DNA of 64,000 nucleotides from Candidatus Latescibacterota bacterium (GTDB taxonomy: Bacteria; JAAXHH01): positions 580,405 through 644,404 of the forward strand of contig JAJEEG010000006.1 of NCBI GenBank assembly GCA_022821085.1, written 5' to 3'. The notes beneath the pieces are model-generated. The model worked only from the letters and a program-made list of their open reading frames with translations, was not told the origin of the DNA and searched no databases. A program made the position numbers and the translations under genes. Shown piece after piece: positions 45,211 through 52,499 of the stretch. How positions within the stretch are numbered: the first letter of the stretch is position 1; the number at the start of each line of letters is the position of its first letter.

Positions 45211-45978
45211 ATGCCCGATACATCCCTGTTTTCCCTGGAAGGCAAAACCATGATCGTCACCGGTGCGAGCAAGGGCATCGGCAAGGCCGTTGCGCTGGGG
45301 GCCGCCCGCGCGGGCGCCGACCTCGCGATCGGCAGCCGCACCCGGGCCGACCTGGAGCCGGTGGCTTCCGAGATCCAGTCGATGGGCCGCGGCTGCGCCG
45401 TTCATACGGTGGACGTGGGCAAGGTGGACTCGATCCGCGCATTCGTGGACCAGGTGCTCGCGGACGCGGGCGACATCGACATCCTGGTCAACAACGCCGG
45501 ATGCAACCGGATCATGCCGGTACTCGAAGTCACCGAGGAAGTGTACGACGAGATCATCGACGTGAACCTGAAGAGCGTCTTCTTCCTCAGCCAGGCCCTC
45601 GCCGCGCACATGATCGAACGGGGCCGGGGCGGGCGCATCATCAACGTATCTTCCCAGGTGGGCGTCGTCGGCGGTCCGCTGCGGGCGGCCTACACGGCGG
45701 CCAAGGGCGGCGTATGCACGCTGACCAAGTCCATGGCCGCCGAATGGGCGGAGCACGGCATCACCGTAAACGCCGTGGCGCCGACCATGACGCGAACCCC
45801 CATGGTGGAGAAGGCGATGGAGAACCCGGGGTTCCGGGCCAATATCAAGAAGATCCTGCTGGGGCGGCTGGCCGAACCGGACGAGATCGCCAGTTCGATC
45901 ATCTACCTCGCGTCCGACGCGAGCGCCATGGTAACCGGACACACCATGCTCGTGGACGGCGGCTACACGGCCGTGTGA
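45211..45978 (+). CDS. short-chain dehydrogenase/reductase (SDR), FabG-like
   Basis: A 255-residue classical SDR. The NAD(P)-binding motif TGASKGIG (about 18-25), NNAG, the catalytic Ser in NVSSQVG, and Tyr-x-x-x-Lys in YTAAKGG are all present, and the protein ends with the usual GHTMLVDGGYTAV. Members reduce or oxidise sugars, sugar acids, steroids or acyl carriers. The substrate is not evident. CGGAGGA precedes the ATG. The upstream leader carries an unusual decamer array. The gene converges with mltG. Confidence 0.92.
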   Translation: MPDTSLFSLEGKTMIVTGASKGIGKAVALGAARAGADLAIGSRTRADLEPVASEIQSMGRGCAVHTVDVGKVDSIRAFVDQVLADAGDIDILVNNAGCNRIMPVLEVTEEVYDEIIDVNLKSVFFLSQALAAHMIERGRGGRIINVSSQVGVVGGPLRAAYTAAKGGVCTLTKSMAAEWAEHGITVNAVAPTMTRTPMVEKAMENPGFRANIKKILLGRLAEPDEIASSIIYLASDASAMVTGHTMLVDGGYTAV

Positions 45979-46060
45979 CGGCAGGCGGCATCACGTTCGC
46001 CGGGGGATGTACCGTCCAACGCGCTGCCGGGTAGGGCCTGTTCGTCCCCGATTCAACCGA

Positions 46061-47071
46061 TTACCGGGTATTGCGCAGGCGTCTGACCTGGGCCCGTGCC
46101 CGATTGTGCTCGCGGTTGGTAACGGAAAAGATGTGTCTGCCGTCTCCCCGGCCTACGAAGAAGAGATAGTCCACGTCCTTCGGATAGAGCGCGGCGTGAA
46201 TGGACGCCTCGCCGGGGCTGCAGATCGGTCCCGGCGGCAACCCGGCGTGGACGTACGTGTTGTAGGGCGACGGGTGGGAGAGGTGTTTCTCGTAGAGCCT
46301 CATGTTCGGCCTGCCGATCCCGTACTGGACCGTGGGATCCGCCTCCAGGCGCATGCCCCTTTGCAGCCTGTTGTGAAATACCCCCGAGATGATGTCCCTT
46401 TCGTCGTCCACCATCGCTTCCTGCTCGATGATGGAAGCTAGGGTAACGATCTCGTGTACGCTGTACCCCAGTGCTTCCGCCCTTTCCCGGTACTCGTCCG
46501 TAATGGTTACCAGGTGTCGCGACGTCATCTGCTTGAGGATGTCATCGACCGTCATGTCCGGGTACATGTTGTAGGTCGCCGGGTACAGGTATCCTTCCAG
46601 GGTCGGCGCCTCGATCCCCAGTGATTGCACTTTCTCCGGATCGGCGGACCGTTGTACGAACGCAGTGGTATCGATGCCTATCCTCGCCTGCAGGACCCGC
46701 GCTGTCTCGGGGATGGTCAGGCCCTCCGGGACGGTGACGCGATTGACCGCGATCCTGCCCTCGGTGAACATGCTCAGGATCTGGCCGGCGTCCATGTAGG
46801 ACTCGATTTCGTAACGTCCCGCGTTTATGCCGTGCCCCACCCCCCGGTACCGCGCCAGCAGTTCGAACAGGATCGCATGACGTACCACGCCCCGGTCTTC
46901 CAGGTCCCCGGCGACGTCGGACAGGGTCATGCCGGGTTCGACGGTGTACTGGATGACGGTGTCGCGCTCGACCGCGAGGTTGGAGAACTGGTAGGCCGCG
47001 ACCAGCACGACCGTTCCGGCCAGCACGACGAGGACGATGGCGGCGGCAAGCAGCTTTTTCATGGGCTTCAC
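46061..47071 (-). CDS. mltG: endolytic murein transglycosylase
   Basis: A 336-residue MltG (YceG-like) protein that cleaves nascent peptidoglycan at the outer face of the inner membrane. One N-terminal transmembrane helix (LLAAAIVLVVLAGTVVLVAA) is followed by a LysM-like region (QYTVEPGMTLSDVAGDL) and the catalytic domain with LASIIEQEA, where the Glu is catalytic, GVFHNRLQRGMRLEADPTVQ and PYNTYVHAGLPPGPI. The GTG at 47071 overlaps the ruvX stop. An ATG at 47062, with CGGAG upstream, is the alternative start. Pairing of ruvX and mltG is common in bacteria. Confidence 0.95.
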   Translation of the reverse strand: MKPMKKLLAAAIVLVVLAGTVVLVAAYQFSNLAVERDTVIQYTVEPGMTLSDVAGDLEDRGVVRHAILFELLARYRGVGHGINAGRYEIESYMDAGQILSMFTEGRIAVNRVTVPEGLTIPETARVLQARIGIDTTAFVQRSADPEKVQSLGIEAPTLEGYLYPATYNMYPDMTVDDILKQMTSRHLVTITDEYRERAEALGYSVHEIVTLASIIEQEAMVDDERDIISGVFHNRLQRGMRLEADPTVQYGIGRPNMRLYEKHLSHPSPYNTYVHAGLPPGPICSPGEASIHAALYPKDVDYLFFVGRGDGRHIFSVTNREHNRARAQVRRLRNTR

Positions 47072-47706
47072 TCCGGTTCCTTTACCGTTCCCCTGCGGAA
47101 ATCCAGGTAGTTCTGCAGCAGCAACGTGGCGGCGATCCGGTCCAGGCCGCCCTTGCCTTCCCGGGTCGCTCCGCCCATTTCATGCATGGCCCGGCGGGCC
47201 GAAACGCTGGTCAACCGCTCGTCCCACGTACGTACATCGCAGGACACTTTTTTACGCAGCCGGTCCGCCAACTCCTCGACCTTCCCGGCCATTTCGCCCG
47301 CGGTCCCGTCCATGTTGACCGGCAGTCCCAGGATGATCTCCCGGACTCGCTGCTCCTCGACGATGTCCACGATGGATGCGAGGGTTTCGCCCGTGCCTGC
47401 CGTATGCATCGTCTCCAGCCCCTGGGCGATCAGGCCGGTCGGATCGCTCAGAGCGAGCCCGACGCGTCTTTCACCATAATCCACGGCGAGTACCCGCCCC
47501 GCCAGAGATTTCCCCGTTCCGGTTTCCGCGCCAGCGCCGGCGTGCCCGTGATCACCGGCCATGCCATCGGTCAACATGCCATCGGCCATCATGCCTTCAC
47601 CGGCCAGGCCATCGGCGCCATGCGCCCGGGATCCAGCGTGCCGTCCGCGCTTCGTCTTCTGAAGTCGCGGCGTCGCGGCGCTGTTGGGTCTGTTTTTTCT
47701 GGGCAT
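47068..47706 (-). CDS. ruvX: putative pre-16S rRNA nuclease / Holliday junction resolvase-like protein with extended N-terminus
   Basis: A 212-residue YqgF/RuvX-family nuclease with an RNase-H-like fold. VLAVDYGERRVGLALSD carries the first catalytic Asp; IILGLPVNMDGTAGEMA, TWDERLTS and DRIAATLLLQNYLD complete the family pattern. In E. coli it is needed for 5' maturation of 16S rRNA. The usual length is about 140. The extra 65 N-terminal residues are basic, then Gly/Met/Asp-rich and repetitive (MADGMLTDGMAGDHGHAGAG), and are probably disordered. A later start inside the extension cannot be excluded. Confidence 0.92.
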   Translation of the reverse strand: MPRKNRPNSAATPRLQKTKRGRHAGSRAHGADGLAGEGMMADGMLTDGMAGDHGHAGAGAETGTGKSLAGRVLAVDYGERRVGLALSDPTGLIAQGLETMHTAGTGETLASIVDIVEEQRVREIILGLPVNMDGTAGEMAGKVEELADRLRKKVSCDVRTWDERLTSVSARRAMHEMGGATREGKGGLDRIAATLLLQNYLDFRRGTVKEPE

Positions 47707-47715
47707 GTCGACCTC

Positions 47716-48603
47716 TCAGTGCCTGGCCGCCCGCTCACGCTCGATCATCGGTGGCAGCCCGGTTACGCTGATGCGCCAGAGCAGGCGGCTGTCACGGGGA
47801 CCGGCGGCCGGTTGCAGCACGGTGGCCTTGTGCAGGGTCGAAAAGGTGTCCCACGCTCCCGCGTCGCCCACCTTGAAGTCGTACTCGGTCACGTATTCCG
47901 GCTTGATGGCGTGGGCGGCCAGTTCATCCAGCAGGTCGAAGGCCTCGTCGTCCGGCATGCCGACGATGCCGAAGGAACTGCCGCAGACGCCGTAGAGCGC
48001 TTTGCGGCCGGTGACCGGGTGGCGCTTGACCAGGGGATGGTAGACGTCTTCGACCCGGTCCTTCTGGTCCAGCGTCAGTTTTTCCGCCGAGGTCGAGGAC
48101 TCCTCGTTCATGTCCGCCCGGTTGCCGTAGTGATGCAGGACGGACAAGTCGTCGATGGTGTCTTTCATCTTCACCGGCAGATCGTCGTAGGCGGTCATCT
48201 GGTCGGCGAAGTAGGTCGGACAGCCCCCCTCGGGCCACTGCCGGCCGTAAACGACCGTGGAACTGTTGGGCGGGTCCTGATAGGCCACGTCCGTGTGCCA
48301 GAAAGCAGCTCCTTCGTAAACGCCGATCGGCCGCCCGCCTTCGAAAACGTTGGAGAGATTGAGGATGGCCGGGTGGTTTTCGTGGCGCAGGTGATCCAGG
48401 AAATGCGGCTTCTGCGCGCCGAACTCCTTTGTGAAGGCGTCGTAGCGGTCGAAGGTCATTTCCTGGTCGGGGATCACGATCAGGCCATGTGCATGAAACA
48501 CCCTCAGGATTTCCCGCATGACGTCCGGTTCCAGCGGTTCCGAAAGATCGACGCCGGATATCTCCATGCCGAATCCGGGCAGGGGTCTCGTGGAAATCCG
48601 CAT
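47716..48603 (-). CDS. TauD/TfdA family Fe(II)/2-oxoglutarate dioxygenase
   Basis: A 295-residue dioxygenase. His103 and Asp105 (FWHTDVAY) plus His258 (WDTFSTLHKA) form the iron triad and Arg277 (LLWRISV) would bind 2-oxoglutarate, as in taurine dioxygenase. Relatives attack taurine, 2,4-D, alkyl sulfates and other carboxylates, so the substrate is open. The ATG at 48603 has GGGAGGTG at ideal spacing; the longer track ORF is rejected. It lies 9 bp before ruvX, but functional linkage is unlikely. Confidence 0.92.
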   Translation of the reverse strand: MRISTRPLPGFGMEISGVDLSEPLEPDVMREILRVFHAHGLIVIPDQEMTFDRYDAFTKEFGAQKPHFLDHLRHENHPAILNLSNVFEGGRPIGVYEGAAFWHTDVAYQDPPNSSTVVYGRQWPEGGCPTYFADQMTAYDDLPVKMKDTIDDLSVLHHYGNRADMNEESSTSAEKLTLDQKDRVEDVYHPLVKRHPVTGRKALYGVCGSSFGIVGMPDDEAFDLLDELAAHAIKPEYVTEYDFKVGDAGAWDTFSTLHKATVLQPAAGPRDSRLLWRISVTGLPPMIERERAARH

Positions 48604-48668
48604 GTCGGTCACCTCCCGTTCGCCGTGGCGCCGCGCCCGCGGCGTCGTCCCCGTGGCGCCATCTCCAA

Positions 48669-49688
48669 TCAGCCGTCCTGGGCCGGCGCGCCGTAGGGAC
48701 TGTCTCGAAACACGGCCTTCAGGTCCCGCGCCCATCCCGATTCGGGCAGAAAGCGCGCACAGTCGTTCCAACCCGATTCAAACGCCGCGCGGAACAGCGG
48801 TTCCGCCGATGACCGCGGCCACGCGCCGATCAGACGGAATAGCGCGGGTGAATAAGCGCCGGGCCCGTCCTTACCATCCTGCGCAGGCGGGCCGCCCTTT
48901 GCAGCCGACTCCGGCCGGATCATGACGTACACGGCCGCCGAGTAAAGCCGGTCGCCGTACCGCGCCAGCAGCTTGTCTACAGGGGTCTCGCCATCCGGTA
49001 CGGGTTCGTCCTCCGTCAGGAAAAGCAACTGCAACAGGGGCACCATGGCCTCGTCGGGCAGCTCCTCTGCCGGGCATTCCAGCAGGGAGACATAGGCCGT
49101 GTCCCGGGTGTATTCCGCGCCCAGGCTGCCCAGGTGGCCGTACCGATCGCCAACCGCCGGCGGCGTCCCGCAGGCGACGGGCGCCAGGATACGCTCCGGT
49201 GGGAGTACCGTTTCCCCGTCCGACGGGAAGACCTCCCGATAGGCCGCAAGGGTAAGCCGCTTGACCTCGTACGCGTACATATCGGGATGGACGTCCTGCA
49301 CACGGTCCGCGGCGAACAGCAGCCATCCAGGGGCGTGCAGGGCCTCGTCCCGGTAGAGCAAGACACGGATAGGCTCGGATGCCTCGTCGGCCAGGGCGCG
49401 CAACTCGGCGGAATCGAGAGGAAGGTTCCCGACGGTCCGGTGCGCCACGTCGAACAGTACCGCCACCTTCTTCAGATCATTCTCGTCTTCGAGCCTCAAC
49501 GACGATTTCAGGGTGTTTTCGGCGGCTTTGCCGAGCCTGCCCAGCGGTTCGACCACCGCCCAGGTGCCCTTTATTTCGGACTGTCCCCGGCCGATCCAGC
49601 CGCCCCTGTTGAACCAGTTCGCAATCGATCGGACGAGCAGGATCGCGACCACGACGAAGAGGGCGACAATGAGAAGGCGTTGGAACAT
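48669..49688 (-). CDS. membrane-anchored protein of unknown function
   Basis: A 339-residue protein with one N-terminal transmembrane helix (LLIVALFVVVAILLVRSIA) and a large soluble domain. I do not recognise the domain. It includes SLRLEDENDLKKVAVLFDVA, EPIRVLLYRDEALHAPGWLL, a Thr-Pro-rich strand region near DTAYVSLLECPAEELPDEAM, and a C-terminal helical segment (FRLIGAWPRSSAEPLFRAAF). The orientation of the soluble part is uncertain. It begins 6 bp after the M20 hydrolase stop and precedes the TauD-type gene, so it may be in the same operon, but no function follows from this. Confidence 0.72.
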   Translation of the reverse strand: MFQRLLIVALFVVVAILLVRSIANWFNRGGWIGRGQSEIKGTWAVVEPLGRLGKAAENTLKSSLRLEDENDLKKVAVLFDVAHRTVGNLPLDSAELRALADEASEPIRVLLYRDEALHAPGWLLFAADRVQDVHPDMYAYEVKRLTLAAYREVFPSDGETVLPPERILAPVACGTPPAVGDRYGHLGSLGAEYTRDTAYVSLLECPAEELPDEAMVPLLQLLFLTEDEPVPDGETPVDKLLARYGDRLYSAAVYVMIRPESAAKGGPPAQDGKDGPGAYSPALFRLIGAWPRSSAEPLFRAAFESGWNDCARFLPESGWARDLKAVFRDSPYGAPAQDG

Positions 49689-49694
49689 GATGGG

Positions 49695-50957
49695 CTAACG
49701 CGCGACTCCCAGCATGTCGATCACGATGCCGCAATAGGCCCGCGCGACACGGAGGGTGGATTCGATATGGACGAATTCGTTGGCCTGGCAGGTGTTTCCC
49801 CCTTCGGGCCCATACACCAGCGTCGGGATGCCCCCGGTCACGGCAAAGTGATTCGTGTCGGCCACGCTCCGGGCCAGGGCGTATCGTACCGGTCGGCCGA
49901 GTTGCTCTTCGACCCGCTTCCGGGTGGCCTGGACAAACTTCGACCCGGGATCCACGATGTACGGCGCCGGCGCGGGCGTGGGCCGGTCGTCCCACGTGAC
50001 GCGCCACTCGGACGCGATCGACAGGGACCGGATCAGCGCCTCGATGTCCTTCGCGGCCTCGTCGATCGACTGGCCGGGCAGTATGTGCCGATCGAGGACG
50101 ACCTGTGCGCGTTCCGGCACGAGGATGATGTTTCTCCCCCCGCTGATTTCGATGACGCAGATCGTTCCGCCGAGGTCGTACTCCTCGTTCCAGCCCAGTT
50201 CGATCCGGTCCAGGGCCGTGATAATCTTCGCGGCGTCTTGTACGGCGTTGACGCCCTCTCCCGTGTACGCGGCGTGGGCCGTCCTGCCCGCCAGGTCGAT
50301 CTTGATCACGTGACGGCCCCGCGAACCGATGCGCAGGCGTCCCGGAGGCGTGGGTTCGGGTATGAGGCAGCCCTCGCACCCCTCGAGCAGCCCACTGTCG
50401 ATCAGGGCATGGGCGCCTCGCGACCAGTTCTCCTCGTCGGTCGTGGCGGAGACGATCAGGTCGCCGGCCAGCTCCGCCCCGGACCGGACAATGGCCTCCA
50501 CCGCAGAGAGCACGGCCGCCGCCCCGGCCTTCATGTCGTGCGCGCCGAGCCCGTACATGCATCCATCTTTGACCACGGGCGACCACGGGTCCGTTTCCCA
50601 GCCATCGCACGCGTCGAAGGTGTCCTGGTGGAAATTGAGCATGAACGCGCGACCGTTCCCCCGGCCGTTTCCGTGGTCGTTCCGACTGGTGCCGTTCCCG
50701 TTCCCGCGGCCGGGAATCCGCACCGCCAGGGTGTCGCCCGAATCCTCCACAGGAATCCGGTGAATTCCAGCCAGGCCGATCTCGCCGAAATACCCATGGA
50801 GCATGTCGCCCAGCGCCCGTTCGTTTCCCGTGACGGACGGAATGGCGACCAGCCCTTCGATCAGCTCGGTGACGCGCCCGCGTGTGATGGACGATGTGAT
50901 GGCTTCCAGGGTCATGTGCCCGGCCGTTTCGGTGTGTGCTCCGAAGCCCCTGTTCAC
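49695..50957 (-). CDS. M20 family metallohydrolase (ArgE/DapE type)
   Basis: A di-zinc amidohydrolase or peptidase. NFHQDTFDA provides the first His-x-Asp, GLGAHDMKAG the bridging Asp, VSATTDEEN the catalytic Glu pair, CLIPEPT a ligand Glu, and a late His lies in CQANEFVHIE. The dimerisation domain lies between (GRTAHAAYTGEGVNAV). Possible substrates include acetylornithine, succinyl-diaminopimelate and N-acyl amino acids. A Gly/Asn-rich repeat (GRGNGNG, GNGRGNGR) is inserted just before the first metal motif. I use the GTG at 50957 because GGAGG precedes it; the ATG at 50915 is the conservative alternative. Confidence 0.87.
   Translation of the reverse strand: MNRGFGAHTETAGHMTLEAITSSITRGRVTELIEGLVAIPSVTGNERALGDMLHGYFGEIGLAGIHRIPVEDSGDTLAVRIPGRGNGNGTSRNDHGNGRGNGRAFMLNFHQDTFDACDGWETDPWSPVVKDGCMYGLGAHDMKAGAAAVLSAVEAIVRSGAELAGDLIVSATTDEENWSRGAHALIDSGLLEGCEGCLIPEPTPPGRLRIGSRGRHVIKIDLAGRTAHAAYTGEGVNAVQDAAKIITALDRIELGWNEEYDLGGTICVIEISGGRNIILVPERAQVVLDRHILPGQSIDEAAKDIEALIRSLSIASEWRVTWDDRPTPAPAPYIVDPGSKFVQATRKRVEEQLGRPVRYALARSVADTNHFAVTGGIPTLVYGPEGGNTCQANEFVHIESTLRVARAYCGIVIDMLGVAR
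50651..50714 (+). repeat. CCGTTCCC/CCGTGGTC repeat in the M20 hydrolase gene
   Basis: Imperfect 6-12-bp units (GACCGTTCCC, CCGGCCGTTT, CCGTGGTCGT, GCCGTTCCCG) encode, on the minus strand, a Gly-Asn-rich surface insertion. Confidence 0.75.
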
Positions 50958-51015
50958 CGGGCCTCCGCTCTTTTTAATGATACAACGTAAAGCCCTGGCA
51001 GACAAGAGAATTATC

Positions 51016-51047
51016 TTGACATACAGGGCCGTGCGCCTTAGTTATAC
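51016..51047 (+). promoter_or_regulatory. candidate promoter for lpd
   Basis: A perfect TTGACA (51016-51021) lies 75 bp before the start codon. The best -10 candidate is TTATAC (51042-51047) with an overlong 20-bp gap, so assignment is weak. Confidence 0.3.
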
Positions 51048-51094
51048 CAGCGCTTCAGGGACCGTTGGAATTCATTCATTTTCCGGAGTCAGAC

Positions 51095-52489
51095 ATGGCA
51101 TCAGAGATCTACGACGTGGCAGTGGTCGGCGGCGGGCCCGGGGGGTACGTTTCGGCGATCCGCGCGGCCCAATTGGGCTTGAAATCGGTGGTGATCGAGA
51201 AGGACAAACCCGGCGGCGTGTGCCTGAACTGGGGGTGCATTCCCACCAAGGCGCTGCTGAAGAACGCCGAGCTCGTGTTGACCCTGCGCCACGCTGAAGA
51301 CTACGGCATTTCCTGCGACAACCTGCGGTTCGACATGGGCAAGGCCGTGCAGCGTAGCCGCAAGGCCGCCGACACCCTGGCCGGCGGAATCAAGTTTCTC
51401 CTCAAGAAGAACAAGGTGGATCTCGTCAGCGGCCACGGCCGCCTGGTTTCGGCCACGTCCATCGATGTGACGAACGGCAAGGGTAAAACGCAGACGGTAA
51501 ACGCCCGTTCGATTATCCTGGCAACGGGTTCGCGCTCCAAGGCGATCCCGGCCGTTCCGGTGGACGGAGAGCGGATCATCACAAGTACCGAGGCCATGCT
51601 GATCGAAGAGCCGCCCGGGTCGATGACCATCATCGGCGGCGGTGCGATCGGCGTGGAATTCGCCTACTACTACGCGGCCTACGGTACCGAGGTCACCATC
51701 GTCGAGATGCTGTCTCACCTGCTGCCTGTCGAAGACGAGGAGATCAGCGAAACACTGGAAAAGAGTTTCGCGAAACTGGGTATCGGGATCAAGACCGGGG
51801 CGCGTGTCGAATCGGCCGAATCGGGTTCGGACGGCACCTCGGTAACCGTATCCGTCGACGGGAAAGAAGAGACGCTGAACGCCGACGTCACGCTCCTGGC
51901 CATCGGACGGGACGCGAATATCGAGGATATCGGTCTGGAAGCACTCGGCGTCGAGACCGACCGGGGCTTCATCCAGGTGGATGACGAGTGCCGGACGACG
52001 GTATCCGGCGTGTACGCCATCGGCGACGTGACGGGCCCGCCCCTCCTCGCCCACAAGGCGTCCGCGGAAGGGATCAACCTGGTAGAGCGGCTCGCGGGCC
52101 ATCCATCGGCGCCCATCGATCGCGAGAACATCCCCGCGTGCACCTATTGCCAGCCCCAGGTCGCCAGCGTCGGCCTGACCGAGGCGCAGGCCGCCGCCGA
52201 ACGCGAAATCCAGGTATTCAGAATGCCCTATCGCTCCAGCGGCAAGGCCGTGGCCGCCGGCCAGACGGACGGCATGGTCAAGCTGATCGCGGACGCGAAG
52301 TACGGCGAAATCCTCGGCGCGCACATCATCGGGGCCGACGCCACGGAACTGATCGCGGAGATCTGCACCGCGCGCACGCTGGAATCCACCACCCGGGAAC
52401 TCCACAAGACCATTCACGCCCACCCCACATTGTCGGAACTGGTCATGGAAGCCGCCGCCGGGCTGGAAGGCGCGGCGATCCACATCTAG
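51095..52489 (+). CDS. lpdA: dihydrolipoamide dehydrogenase
   Basis: A 464-residue FAD flavoprotein disulfide reductase. The FAD motif is GGGPGGYVSAIRAAQLG, the redox-active pair Cys43/Cys48 is in GGVCLNWGCIPTK, the NAD-binding motif is IIGGGAIGVEFAY, and the dimer-interface His is in HAHPTLSELVMEAA. It reoxidises the lipoyl arm of 2-oxoacid dehydrogenases or the glycine cleavage system. No E1, E2 or Gcv gene is in the window, so the partner complex is elsewhere. The ATG at 51095 with CGGAG upstream is preferred over the track start at 51065. Confidence 0.95.
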   Translation: MASEIYDVAVVGGGPGGYVSAIRAAQLGLKSVVIEKDKPGGVCLNWGCIPTKALLKNAELVLTLRHAEDYGISCDNLRFDMGKAVQRSRKAADTLAGGIKFLLKKNKVDLVSGHGRLVSATSIDVTNGKGKTQTVNARSIILATGSRSKAIPAVPVDGERIITSTEAMLIEEPPGSMTIIGGGAIGVEFAYYYAAYGTEVTIVEMLSHLLPVEDEEISETLEKSFAKLGIGIKTGARVESAESGSDGTSVTVSVDGKEETLNADVTLLAIGRDANIEDIGLEALGVETDRGFIQVDDECRTTVSGVYAIGDVTGPPLLAHKASAEGINLVERLAGHPSAPIDRENIPACTYCQPQVASVGLTEAQAAAEREIQVFRMPYRSSGKAVAAGQTDGMVKLIADAKYGEILGAHIIGADATELIAEICTARTLESTTRELHKTIHAHPTLSELVMEAAAGLEGAAIHI

Positions 52490-52499
52490 GGCTGCCCGC

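Noticed and set aside
49134-50990. 618-residue plus-strand ORF
   Set aside because: It is antisense to the unknown membrane-anchored protein and the M20 hydrolase, both better supported.
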